NCBI GenBank assembly: GCA_030620095.1
Contig: JAUTXW010001353.1
Location: forward strand, 62,001-126,000
Length of the DNA: 64,000 nt
DNA from: Kuschelorhynchus macadamiae
Taxonomy: Eukaryota; Arthropoda; Insecta; Coleoptera; Curculionidae
Reading direction: 5' to 3'
Below the pieces are notes generated by a model. That model saw nothing but the letters and a program-made list of their open reading frames with translations. It made no database searches and was not told where the DNA came from. Both the position numbers and the translations under genes were made by a program. This document shows positions 36,190-48,498 of the stretch, in pieces (position 1 is the stretch's first letter; every line of letters begins with the position of its first letter).

Positions 36190-37855
36190 CACGATGGTCC
36201 AAAAAAAGTGAAAACATTTTTTTTAATAACTTTTTATTTATAATTATTTAAAATTTGTAGATAATATTTACAAAGCTATAGGCTATCGTAAAATAAATTC
36301 GAAATAAATCAGATATAATTAGAATATTATACAGGGCTTGTTAAAAGACGAACTTATTTTAAACAACTCGAAAAAATAAACCCTTATTTTTTCAAATATT
36401 TAGGACTTGCATCTTAAAGCAGCCTTTTCTAGGTTCAACAAAAAACCCCTTTTGACATTTTATTCGTTTAAGCATTTATAATCAAATCTTTTACACCGTT
36501 TTTTCTAGTCGAATATCACTACTATTTTCAGTTGATTTCAAAATTAGAAAGGTGTATAGACTTGCAGAGAAAATTTAGAAGAAATAACAGTGTCGATAAC
36601 ATCTGGTTTACTGACAAGAAAATGTTTTACCGGCGACCATCGAAAAATTCCCAGAATAACCGTTTGTATGACAATGTTGCCAAAAAAGAAAATATTAGAG
36701 CAGATAGACTGCTTCTGAATAAGGACACTCCGTTCCGGAAGTCGTGGTCTCTACTGAGATATCAAAACTGGGGAAAACAAATGTAGTTTTTATAGATGCT
36801 GTTGCAAAAATTTATTCTAGGATATACTGCCATGAATGCCATGAAATTCTTGGGATCATGCTATCCTGAAATGTTTCCTAATCCTATTTTTATGCAAGAT
36901 GGCTCACTAGCACATCGATCACATTATACTATCAATTTTTTAAGACAACAGTGTCTAAAAATTATTGCTTCAGATGAGTGGCCGCCAAACAGTCTTGACC
37001 TCAATCCTATAGATTACACCATATGGGGACTGTTAGAAGCAGCGATGCACAAGAAAAGAAATTTAAATACCATATACGATTTAAAAAACGAAATTGTGCA
37101 TTGCTGCGAAACTTTTGACCAAAGGAACATCAGTGCCGTCCTTAATCTACGGAACAGACGTTTACAAAAATGTATCGAACAAAGAGTAGGACATATTGAA
37201 CAATTTTTCAAATTACTTTTTCATTAAGTTTTTAGGAAGCTATTTTTAGTGTTAATAATGTTTTTATGTGTTTTTGGGTAAACAAAAAAAGAATTTTTTT
37301 TCATCAAAATATCATTTTATTTTTAAACGGTCTATAATTCATTATTGTTTTTAACAAATAGATTAACTTTTTTACCATTGAAGTTAAATTGACCTCTGTG
37401 ATCGGTTTAACCATTTTTTTTAAGTCACCTTTAATTCTAAAAAAAATAATTACTTTTCAGTGCCTTTTCAATAAAATGTATGCCATGCTGCTCAGATAGC
37501 CTTTTTATGCTTCGCTCAATTTTATAGACATATCTTATCTTATAGACTTATAAAAAACTGTGTAAAAACATTTGGTCATAAATGCTTAAATGAATTAAAT
37601 CTTAGAAAATGTCAGCCAAGATGCAAGTCCTAAATATTTGAAAAAAATTAGGGTTTATATTTGCGAGTTGTTTAAATAACTTATTCTTTTAACATGCCCT
37701 GTATAATATTCTAATTAAATCTCATTTGTTTTGAATTTATTTTACGATAGCTTATACCTTTGTAAATATTACCCACAAACTTTAAATCTTACATAATTTG
37801 AAATAAAAAAATTATTTAAAAAATAAAAATGTTCTTACTTTTTTGGCCCACGATG
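36190..37855 (+). mobile_element. Mariner-like element with ~220-bp terminal inverted repeats, flanked by TA
   Basis: The left end CACGATGGTCCAAAAAAAGT (36190) pairs with the inverted right end ACATCGTGGGCCAAAAAAGT (ending 37855); TA flanks both sides. The similarity continues inward for roughly 220 bp, for example CTATCGTAAAATAAATTC, TTAGAATATTATACAGGGC and ATATTTAGGACTTGCATCTT in both arms. Total 1,666 bp. The internal transposase lacks its N-terminal DNA-binding region and has frameshifts, so the copy is immobile by itself. The long arms set it apart from the short-TIR mariners elsewhere in the window. Confidence 0.85.
36532..37227 (+). pseudogene. DD37D-type mariner transposase relic
   Basis: WFTDKKMFYRRPSKNSQNNR holds the first catalytic Asp (usual form FTDEK). 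After frameshifts near 36740-36800 the chain continues ISKLGKTNVVFIDAVAKIYS. IFMQDGSLAHRS holds the second Asp and WPPNSLDLNPIDYTIWGLLE the third; 37 residues separate the second and third Asp, a DD37D spacing as in the maT-like group. The C-terminus NRRLQKCIEQRVGHIEQFFK is complete to a stop at 37227. Pro of the usual SPDLNP is Leu here. The N-terminal helix-turn-helix part is missing. Confidence 0.85.
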
Positions 37856-38699
37856 TACGTATATTTTTAATGTGCCAAAAACTTGGCTAAGTATTCCCTG
37901 AAATACATTTGTATATACACTTGGAGAAGGGAATCTAATTCCTTGTTAAGTTGTTTCAATTAATATGAACCCTAGTAAATGTATATTAGATTATTTTTAG
38001 TATTAAATATTTCAAGTGGCAATAAGGCACGAGGTTACTTGAAAAATGTTGTCATTTTCTATGTACACAGAGTATTTTATACTCGATGACCATTTAGCTA
38101 TTATGTTTATAGAGCAGAAACAGATAACTTTCTAAATTCTTAACTATGACTATGATGGCTGTGGATTTTTCCAAAATTTTTCAAAATTAAAATATTTTCA
38201 GCATATTATAGACTAAATATAAATCTAATTTGAACCGCTTATATTTTGCAGTCTCACAGAAAACTGTTTAAACAAGATAATGCATATGCTGCATACACAC
38301 ATTTAAAATTCTGAGAAGAATGAAAACATTTTCCATAAGGTGTTGTATTTAGAATTTTAAAAATAGCACTGAATAACCACAGTTATAGCAAGATCGACTT
38401 TAAAACTATTTACTGATCATAGTTAAATATTTTTGAGAGTTATCTGTGAGCTCTGCAAATAGGTCTAGTGTAAATACCACTTAATATGGAATAATAAGAC
38501 AAACCATATTTTCTGTATATGAAAGTACAAACACTTCATTGGGTTGCATAATAACATTTTCTAATAAAATCAAATCTTTATTTTTTCAAAAATAATTTCA
38601 ATTTTTTTAATACAATAACGGAACAAATACAAATATTCAATCACGACTAGAAAGGATAATTTGTAAAGGAACAACTCTATTTACTTAATCATTTAAAAT

Positions 38700-39670
38700 G
38701 TTTAAACTGACGTCCGTTTTCATTAAGACACAAAAATGGTCCTATAATGTTATCATCGAGAAAGCCTGGTTAAATATAATGTTTTTGAGCTTCAATCATC
38801 TAGCGATTATTTTCCCTTGACCAACATCGGCAGTTATGCCTATTGACAAAACCATGTGACATAAAAGTCGCTTAGTCAGAAAACAATATTCTAGTGTCGC
38901 CGCAAAAATCGCCTAAAACCTTAACACATCGGGTTTCATTGCCTTCATTTCAGTAAGAATTTAAGCTCTTAAATCAGGAGACCGGGTCAGTCACTCTATT
39001 GTTCCTTTTCGCGTTATCCATGTGTTTGCAGAAAACGGTGTTCGGACCTCCAACCCAAAGTAGAAAGGTACCTCATCCTGTTGAAATTAGATATTATCGA
39101 TATTGGGATAAAGATTTTGTATAACAGGAAAAATATTTTAGGTTTAGATATTTGTCCATTGTTTGATTGCCATCTATAAAAAAATGGCCCTATAATGTTA
39201 TCATCGAGGATACCTGCCTAAACATTATGTTTTTGAGCTTCAACCATCCAGTGGGGATTTTTTCTAGACCAAAACCGGCAGTTATACCTATTGACAAAAC
39301 TATGTAACATGAAAGTGGCTTAATCGGAAAACGATATTCTATTTACAAAATGGGGATTTTGGATACAAATGGTCCTTATTATCTATCAAAATTGCAGTCT
39401 CCTGTCAAAGTCATCTTTCGACAGCTCTTATATTAAATGTACCTTATAGGGGTGACATTTTTGTCTCTTGATAATTCTTCTGACAGATCTCTCAGAAATT
39501 GCATTATCACGCCCCAAGTTACTGCTCGCTACGTTGCGTTGGGACGTTTATATATCTCCAATAGAACATTTAGTGTAGCATCGTCACTAGTAGTATTTCT
39601 TACACGACCGAACTTTGGTGTACCTTTCGCGGCTTCACATTTGCTGCGTATTGTCTTATTATTTTAGAGA
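38700..39670 (-). pseudogene. Mariner transposase (DUF4817 type) with internally duplicated catalytic segment
   Basis: Minus strand from about 39660: a helix-turn-helix part (NVLLEIYKRPNAT, then, in another frame, SERSVRRIIKRQKCHPYK). Next come two copies of the first catalytic region: FSD-ATFMLHSFVNRYNCRF ... NPHWMVEAQKHNV ... AGILDDNIIGPFF (about 39340-39180) and FSD-ATFMSHGFVNRHNCRC ... MIEAQKHYI ... GFLDDNIIGPFL (about 38890-38735). In each the Glu after FSD is a stop codon. The duplication is diverged, so it is not recent. The second and third catalytic Asp regions were not found. Dead. Confidence 0.75.
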
Positions 39671-39853
39671 CACACGACTGGGTGATTAATAGATATAATA
39701 GATATCATAATTAGGATATCAATTCGCCCTTTCTCACGCAAATGTCAATCAAAGCACATTGATAAGCATAGTTCACTTATCAATTTAATTTATCAGAAAT
39801 TCTTATTACATTTCTCCTTTTTAATGCCACTCTGCTGTTATTATATAAATATA

Positions 39854-41040
39854 CTAGCGGGTACCCGCGACTTCGTTCGAGTGTATGACTATAACGAAAG
39901 GGATGTACTGATGGACCATGGAAAAAACAATCGTAGCGCAAGTCTACTCCATTTAGGGATTGCCCTTGAGCTTTGTTAATTGTCATGGAGAAACAAAGCT
40001 TTAAAGGAAACTGTACACGTTTAAACTGAAAAGGATAGTCTGACGGAGTTCAAGGGATACGTGGTGCCGTGTGACAGTAGTGAGAATGAATCGATCAAAA
40101 CTTTGTTTGGCGTAACGGGTAACGCACTTGATTTGACTTGGATTTGGTCTCCCAAACATGCCGTGCTCGATCCACAGAAAAGTCTTTACTTTTTTATAAT
40201 TTTTTAGTTTTGGTTGGTTTGGTTGGTTTGATTAGATTTGATAGCTTTTGTGTATTAAAAAAAACAAACTAACCGATTTTCAAATAAAATTATTGTAATA
40301 TTTAAGGGGTAGTTTCACCCCCTTGGAAACTGAGTTTCGAAAAATTTCTTCTTTTCGAACATCTGCACTCTAAAATTAAGCTATTTGCACAAGCTCAGCT
40401 TTCTATGGCAAACGGTTTGAGAAAGATCGCAAAAATAATCAAATGAACCAATTTTTTCAAAAACCTTGTATGAATTTATAAAAAGTCTTAAAATATGCAA
40501 TAAAATAAAATAAAAAGTAGGTGTTCAAGTGTTTTTCCGAGTAACTAACCGTTTTTTAAATAAAAAATATAATATTAAAGGGGTGGTTTCAGCCCTTTGG
40601 ACACCCTGTCTGGGTTTTTAAAAAATTTTAAAATATGTAAAAAAATTAATTATAGAGAATAATAGGTTCAAGCGTTTTCCGAATAACTAACGGTTTTTTA
40701 AATAAAATATATTATAATATTTAAGGGATGGTTTTACCCCTTTGGACATATTGTACGAATTTTTTAAAAACTAACCGGTTTTTAAATGAATAATTATTGT
40801 ATTATTTAGGTGGTGGTTTCACCCCTCCTGTTCAGGCGTTTTTCCGAAAAACTGAGTGAGGAGTGGTTTCATCCCCTTGGAATTTGAGTTTTGAAAAATC
40901 CCTTCTTATCGAACCTTTACACCCTAAAATCGACCTGTATGCCAAAATTCAGCCTTTTACCTCAAGCGGTTTGAGCTGGAGCGTGATGAGTGAGTCAGTC
41001 AGTGAGTTAGTCAACTAAGTATTTTATATATTAGTATAGA
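39854..41040 (-). mobile_element. Helitron, 1.19 kb, short derivative with helicase tail
   Basis: On the minus strand the element starts TCTATACTAATATATAAAAT (41040) after an A, and ends with the hairpin-forming GCGGGTACCCGC followed by CTAG at 39857-39854 and then T. These match the Helitron rules (5' TC, 3' CTRR after a short hairpin, insertion between A and T). A helicase C-terminal relic lies next to the 3' end. The remaining 800 bp consists of diverged tandem blocks (AACTAACCG...TTAAATAAA...TTTAAGGGGTGGTTTCACCC) at about 40266, 40546, 40685 and 40770, and a GTGAGTCAGTCAGTGAGT tract. No Rep nuclease domain is present, so it is non-autonomous. Confidence 0.85.
39870..40075 (-). pseudogene. 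Helitron PIF1-like helicase, C-terminal relic
   Basis: Minus strand: SDYPFQFKRVQFPLKLCFSM then TINKAQGQSLNGVDLRYDCF. TINKAQGQSL is the conserved late helicase motif of Helitron/PIF1 helicases. One in-frame stop precedes it, and the sequence after FFHG has lost the usual YVACSR motif. Only about 65 residues remain. Confidence 0.85.
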
Positions 41041-41377
41041 TTTAGATTTATGTGTAAATTAGAAACTAAAAATCCATCTACAATTTATTTTAATATACCT
41101 GTAAGCATTAAAAAAATACAAGCGTCAACATTGTTCAAGAAATGTATTGAAAAAAAAAACCTCAAAAATATTTTATAAAAGGGTAGATGGCTCTTTACAT
41201 TTTTCCTCTTCCTGTACGCGTGTTTGCACAATGTACATTCAATCCCGTATTATTTACCTCTAATGGCTTAAATAACTACAGTATGTTTAGTTTGCCTATG
41301 TTGGCCATTAAATAAATTGAATAGCCGAAACATTACAAAAAGTTACACAATTAGTGGCCAGCAGTGTTATCAGGTAG

Positions 41378-42690
41378 AACAGTATACGCCCAAAAAGTAC
41401 AAACATTAGATCCCCTTTAACCCAAACCAATTATCCCTTTGCCGAGAGAGCTAGATTAATTTCGCATTCGATGGGATTTATTTATCACCCAATATTTTAT
41501 CAGCTAAAACCGCATATACCCAAAAATAGGTATACAGTAGGGACATTGAGAACAATTCAATTTGGAGACTGGTGTAAACGTATATCAATCATGATGAATA
41601 TGTCAAAAGAGAATATTAATTGATGGTGACAAATTAGTTCAAACGATCGGTCAAATAATGTTATCAATAAACTTAACTTTATGTTTTTTTTTCGTTGGAA
41701 TGATTAGATTTTTGGGAGTGAATAACGCACAATGTATCTCAGAATATTGACTACCCTAAAGATAACAAAAATGGCTTGAGATAAATATTTGCTGGGCGCT
41801 TAGCTTGCTATATGTAATTTTTTATAGCCTACTACAGTCTCTCGGAGTCACTTTATTTTTTTATGGTTCACCCTGTATATTATATAAGTAGTGTACGCCC
41901 AAAAAAAAACGTTAGATCCCCCTTAACCAAAACCAATTTTCCCTTTGGTTTTGGACGCATTAATTTTGCATTTTACCGTTGGATAGAATTTGTCACCCAA
42001 TATTTTATCAGCTAGAACTGAATAGATCTAAAATTGGGTGTAGCAGAGATATCCAGAACAGTAGCGCTATCAGAACCAAGAGTAAGGAGGGGGCACAACC
42101 GAGAGTTGAAAAACTATTTGTACCCTTACTATATGAAATGTATTTGGTATATTATAAATATGGATATAAGATAAAGACATTAAAAATAAGGGTACACAAG
42201 CGCAAACAATCTCTTTTAACAATTCCTTGGTTCAATACACTTATGTGGTGTAGGTTATTATATACAACTATTATTTTTGAAATTATGATTGGTGAGCTTA
42301 TTTATTAAAACCCTTGGCTGGTCCATGGAGTCGGAAGGGGGCACGTGTTCCCAATGTCTCCCTGATTATGCTGTTGATCTAGAACCATTTTTTTTTGTAT
42401 ACTGGCATATAAGTACATTAGTCTCGAACACATAAACTGAAGATTGAAACTTTCTGTTTTTTTTTATTGGAATCGCTAGATTTGTGGGTGTAAAATAAGA
42501 TACACGATGTCCCAAAATGTTAAATACCCTAATGATAATAAAAAAATCTTGAGACAAAATTTGCTTAATACCTAATTTGATATAAATTCGTACTGTCAGA
42601 GTTTCCTATGGCCTATAAATTCTATGGACTACTATTGTCTCTTAGTTTCAGTCACTTTATTTTTTTTAATGGTATATTCTGTATATTATT
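41378..42690. repeat. Two diverged tandem copies of an unclassified element
   Basis: Copy 1 (41378-41890) and copy 2 (41891-42690) both start with TACGCCCAAAAA...TTAGATCCCC and share CACCCAATATTTTATCAGCT. Both end with a block containing TTGGAAT...TAGATTT, TACCCTAA, CAGTCACTTTATTTTTTT-like and TATTCTGTATATT or CACCCTGTATATT. Copy 2 carries about 300 bp of additional sequence in the middle (42060-42440). The CACCCTGTATA end resembles a mariner-like terminus. No coding sequence recognised. Confidence 0.6.
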
Positions 42691-43464
42691 GTCGATTTTG
42701 ATATTGGCAGACGTTTACATATGGTTAAGATGTAAAAACTACATGTAAGCATGCCACTAATGGATTTAAAAAAACACCCTTTCACATTCAGGTTCAGATT
42801 ATGCCATCTTACCTAATATGCTAGGGGTTTATGCTCTCAGCGCTGCAGTGTGGTTGCTTATAGAGATTATAGAGACAGAGACAAACTTATGAACATTTTA
42901 AGCCCATTACTAAACCAACAGTCTAAAACTAAAATTTAACATTGTGCTACTACTGAAACTTCAATTTATTCAGGTTTCGCTATACAGTGCGGATCTGTCA
43001 ATGTTTTAACACTTAACATGCTGGTATAGTATTTGTTTCTTTTAAATAATTATCGTGGTTCAGAAAGTAAGATAACACCACAACAATAATATGCGAATAA
43101 GCTGGCGTTGGCTAAGAACAAATGGCTATCTTTCATGACGCATTATTATATTGTGAAAAATGAATTTGACGTCAATTGATAACTAAAACGATTTCAGTCG
43201 TTGGTTCGTTTCATTGAGCGACAAAGTTCGAGATTGTAACGATGATGCCTAATTAAATCCTGTTGTAGAAAAAGCTGAAGGCTTTTGCATTTCTAGTGCA
43301 GAAATGTGTTGCAACCGGTAGCAAGCACGTAGCCAGAAATCCAGGTTCGGGGAAGGGGTCCAGAACTGTCAGCAGTAATTCTACTACTAAAAACAAACAA
43401 ACTAACACATGTATTTATTAATGGGTCAAGCTTTCCGAAAACAGGAAAATTAGAAAACACGTTT

Positions 43465-44590
43465 AGTTTTTTACTTCTCTCGTAAAGGGAATTTGTAAAC
43501 TTGAAAAAATTGCCCTCCCATATTTTTTCAGATTTTCAGTTTTAGGGTCTTTAGAAGACGAAAAACATGTTTTCTCAATTTTGTCATTCTGGCTGTCTGT
43601 CTGTCTGTCGGTCTGTGTGTTCGCGGTATAGATAAAAAACTACTTATTCGACTGGCTTCGGTCAAACTAAGAAACTACTTATTCAATTTACTACAGATAT
43701 TGCACAAAAATCGAGTAATATGTAGAAATCAATTGGTAAAATTTTTGGTACAAATAGAAGTTGGCTCAAAAAGATGGCGGTTTAATACAAAATTTGAAAA
43801 TTCAGCCTGAAAAAACTACTTAAAGAATTGATTTCAAATTTTGTGTAATAATTAATTATGATACAGAGACGAACTGGTAAAATTGTGGTACGAATTTAAG
43901 GTGGCGGCCCAATAAAGTGCTTGTAATCGTGAAAAAATCATTAAGTTTTACATATCTTCACGTTTTAGGGCACCTAGATGCCAAAAAAATACGCTTTTAT
44001 CAATTCCGTCGGTTTTTATGTTGTCTGTCTGTGATTTCGCGGCATAGTTTATAAACTAGTTACCTGATTAACTTAAAATTTTTCCCAATCATCAAGATAT
44101 GTATAGGAATAACCTGTTAATATTTTAGCAAAAATCTAACATGGCGGAACAAGATGGCGGCCTAATGAAACGCTAGAATGTGTGATGGAGAGATAAACTG
44201 GTAAAGTTGTGGTACGAATTCAAGATGGCTTCCAAATAAAAGGTTTTTAAAATCTAACGTAAAATATCTTTTTATTCAATTGACTTTAAATTTTGTAGAA
44301 AATTTAAATGTGATATAGTGATAAACTGGTACGAATTCAACATGACTTGTCGGTCTTAAAAAATCAGTGTAAAAACTACTTATTCAATTTATTTTAATTT
44401 ATACCCAAAATTCAAATGTGGCATAGGTAGAACCTGGATAAATATTCTTAGGAATCTAATAGGGCGGAAAATGGTGCTCAATATAAATGTTTAAAAAGAT
44501 AGTATATGTATTTTACTAAATGACTCTCTATCGAACTAAATTGGGTCACATTTCACTATTCCTGGGTAGAGGCAATTTACCGTTTTTTTT
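43465..44590 (+). repeat. Dispersed GCCGCCAT repeat family, copy C
   Basis: Starts TTACTTCTCTCGTAAAGGGA, then a CTGTCTGTCTGTCGGTCTG tract (about 43595-43615), GCGGTATAGATAAAAAACTA and blocks with AAGATGGCGGTTTAAT (43773), GTGGCGGCCCAATAAA (43906) and CAAGATGGCGGC (44150-44161). It ends near GGGTCACATTTCACTATTCC (44543). Confidence 0.7.
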
Positions 44591-45789
44591 TTCTATTGTT
44601 GGAATAATATATTGCAAAACAGTTGTAACAAAATTAATCTTCTGCCAATATCTGTCAAAATATTACAAGTCGAGCATTCATTTCTTAAATGCAATAATGA
44701 CAAATGTGAAATTAGCTTTTATAAAAAACTATTGATTTTTTTGCCTCATTTATATATTCTTTTACATATTTAATAGCAATTTTATAAATAAGTGTTTATT
44801 CAATTTTTGTGTTATCTTCCATAGAGAGTCTGGAACAATATTCTAAATAATCATAAATTTATTCACATTACTTTTTAGTACTTTCTCGGACGATTCTAAA
44901 CGATCTGATGATGGATCGGAAATAAAAACCATAGAAATTAGAATATTGCTTTATATTTAGCTGATATTTAGTATGTCTGGAAATCTTTAAATGCATACTT
45001 TCATGAGCGTTTTGATTTTTTGAGAATTTTAAATATCTTTACGTCTCAAAATCTAACATTTTTCTGAGGTAAATGTTTGAAACAAATCTTCCTATTCTTT
45101 ATAGTGATTATCGTATTTTGTATAAGTGAAAGGAAGAACTTTTAAATTGAGTGAAAATGGATCACTTTGTTTTACTTGCCAAATTCTCAGTTTCCAGATA
45201 AATAATTATCACATCTTGTAGCGTTGGATTTTCCTATTCAAATAATAATTTTTGTTAAAATTATTATAAATTTGGTCCCGGGACGCATTTACAACTTTCA
45301 AAATTTACTTTTGATAGCAGATCTTATTAGAAAAAGTGAAATATAGTTTTTGAGCGATTTATCTCTGAAAATATCATATTTAAGAAAAAGTACTAGATAC
45401 ATTTTTGTATAGGATCAACCTTAATTTTTTACTTTTACATGTTTGCTCTCTCTGAAATATTTTGGCAGATCCTGGCAGAAAACAGTTTTTTTGCAACTTG
45501 TTTGCATACGCAGTGTCTAGTAATACAAAAGAACCCTCATAAAGCTAGATTTTCAAAAATTGACCAGGTCACTAATTTTTTTAGTAATAAGAACCAATAC
45601 GGCACTGCCAATCAGCAGTTACTGAAATTCTACTTTTGTAGATTACATTATATAAAAAAAAACAAAAATATTTTTAGAGTTTCGGGGGGTCCAGACTCCC
45701 TGCACCTCCCGACCAGTAGTGTTAATAGTGTAAAAAATCTAGGGTCGCCTAGATCCTGTTTCAGAAGACAAAACAAATAATTGGGGAAA

Positions 45790-46470
45790 TTGTTTTAAGC
45801 CCTAAACAGTACATTTATAATATTGCAGACATTTTTGATACTTCATCTGCTACTGTAAAACGGGTACTGAAATGGCATAAATTTGACCGCTATAAAATCC
45901 AAATGGTACACCAATTAATTGGACCTGTACCTTTTTTTAAATAGCCATGTCTACAGGCAAAACGTCCGCTACTGAAGTGACGTAAATCATATGTATTTCT
46001 AGAAACCACAATATCACAATATCCTGAAAAGGTAAATGTGTGGGAAGGTATATTGGGGAATCATTCTGTAGGGCTCTTTTTTTGCATGAAAATTTGGCAG
46101 GTAACCTGTACTTAAACAGGCTGAAAAATGTTGAGTCTCTCATTCTTGAATTTCAGTTTTGCAATAGGATGGTGCGCCCGCATTTTAGCAGAAACGTAAG
46201 GCAATACTTATCCCGATCGTTGGATTGGTCGTCAAGGTCCAACCGAATGGCCGACTTAACACCCTTAGACTTTTTATGGGGCTTACCTAAAACAAAAATA
46301 ATACCTATCCCAGCCAGACTCTATTTTGAAGTTACTGGAAAGAATAACTACTGCCTGTCATAATACTGTTGTAGGTATATTTCAAAATGTTAGAGTGAGG
46401 CGTTTTTAAACAGACTTTTTCTGTCTGGAAGTAAACGGAGATCATTTTCAACATCTTCTCCAGTTGAAAG
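45790..46470 (+). pseudogene. Mariner transposase relic (DUF4817 type)
   Basis: Plus strand, several frames: IADIFDTSSATVKRVLKWHK (end of helix-turn-helix region), FDRYKIQMVHQL, ISQYPEKVNVWEGILGNHSV, then HFSRNVRQYLSR, DRWIGRQGPTEWPT and TPLDFLWG, the third catalytic Asp region. C-terminal pieces FQNVRVRRF and DHFQHLLQLK close it. The first catalytic region is deleted and the rest frameshifted. The 5' side, around 45680-45715, has GTTTCGGGGGGTCCAGACTC, probably a separate transposon end. Confidence 0.7.
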
Positions 46471-48498
46471 GTAAGCCTTGTTTGTTTTTACTGTTTTTTT
46501 TTTGGAATTCTTATAGGGTAAATTTTGACACGCTTCCATTTCTGTTATAATCCCTGTAACGTTCTAAAATGTTTATACAAGAATGTTCAAATTTCAAATG
46601 ATTTATCGCATGGCCAGGGGGGCCATTTAATTCTTTTACAATATGGCGCCTAGCCGCCATTTGGATATTACAAGTACGGAATCTACAAATACAAAATTGT
46701 ATTTACATAGCTATTAATTAAGTGTGCCGAATTTGAAATTTTTATTTTCACCGGTATAAAAAAAGGGGGGCATTAAACAGCTGCACAGTATACATTATCT
46801 GCTATTGAAACTTCAGTTTGCTCAGGTCCCGCTATATACATTCTCATATAATACTGTTTGTTTTGTTATTGGATTAAACAATAGAAATGCAATGCGTCTT
46901 CTTTAAAAAGTTTGTTTCAAACAATTTTACCCCACAATATAGAATAATGTGGTTTAAAGTCACTTTGTTCTTGTAACATATTTTCTAGGCGTTCCATTTT
47001 AAAATTCCATATGGGATCTCATTTTCTTACAACTCAGCAATTTAATAAAAGCAAAACGTTTTATAACACGGTCTCGCTAACTATTCTTATACGCTTGGCA
47101 AAATTCCATCCTTGAGAGCTATAAAACACTTTAAATGTTTTACTGAAAATAACTCCATGTGGTATTTCTTTAAATAACCGTGATGGCTTTTCGAAGTAGT
47201 TAAAGCGTATTTGCTCTTTTTTGCGATTTTGTGTCATTGTTTCAATAGCTGTTGCCGGATTTCGAAGTCCAATTAACAAAACGGCTTGAAAAAAATGTCT
47301 GGCTGGCAACTTTTTAAAAATAAAGTACAATTTTTGGAATTAATACCATTGACCTTTTTTTTGTCGTTGGCTTATTGAATGGTGATGTTTAATTTATTGG
47401 AATTTTTGGTTGCCATATCAGTGAAATAAATTTTGGTCCGATCCAATAAAAATAAAATGCTGGCGACTGATTTGCAGTTTTCTTTTATCAACTATTATTA
47501 TAAATTATATTTTTGTCTAGTCTAAATTAAGATCTAAACATTGTATTGTATTGTATTTATGGATTGACCATCTGAGTAAAATAAAACAAATGAAAACAGC
47601 TTTGTAATTTTCTGTTTGAATTTAAACATAAGAAAGCGCATATTGAAAGAACTGTAAGTATTATCCAATTGAAACTGACCTCCTGCCATAAGGATTGCAA
47701 CAGACAATTTGTTTATTTTCCGTTAATTTTTAAAAATAAAAAAAAAATACAAATATACAATTCTATTTCTTTTAAAATATCAAACATAATATGTTGTTAC
47801 AATTTGGTTTTAAACACAAATGGGTTAGAACAATAGCAAAATTAAACAAAAAAACTTTTTTTATAAATATTTCTAAATAAGAATTTCCTTACATAAATTT
47901 CAACGGTAGTTATTTTATACTATATTTTCTTTAATTTCTTTACTAATCAAATCTAAATTAGGAACTAAAAATAACATTAGCATATGTGGCCTGGTCAACT
48001 AAGTAATAAATTATCCACCTTTTTTATCCGATTTCCAAAAGCAAAAAGCGTAGATCAAAATGTAAATAACACCCGTAGATTTATATTTAAAAATCCAAAT
48101 ATAGAGTAAATTGACCAGAAATAAACTCAAAACTCAAACTCAAATATACTTTATTGTTAAAAGAACTTATAAACAAAGTAAGCTCTATAAAAATAAAAAT
48201 ATTGAGGTCTAATCATTGGAAAAATAAAATAAATAGACATACAATATAAACTAAAAAACTACATATACAAAAAGGTACAAATAAAACCATAATAAAAATT
48301 TACCATTAAATATATAATATAATAAAGGAGACATAAAGATTTTAAGTACAGATTTTAGCCATAGGACCTAAAACACATGAGTAATAAAAAAAACTAAATA
48401 TATGGTATGCTTATAAACTACCATTGTAAAAATTCTTGTAAGGTATAATATGTTTTTGCCTCCAAGCTAGATTTTACTTTTTTTCTTAAACAGTTTAA
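46471..48498. other. AT-rich stretch without recognised genes
   Basis: A single ATGGCGCCTAGCCGCCATTT motif at about 46642 resembles the dispersed family. The rest shows no coding relic or paired transposon ends that I can support. Confidence 0.35.
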
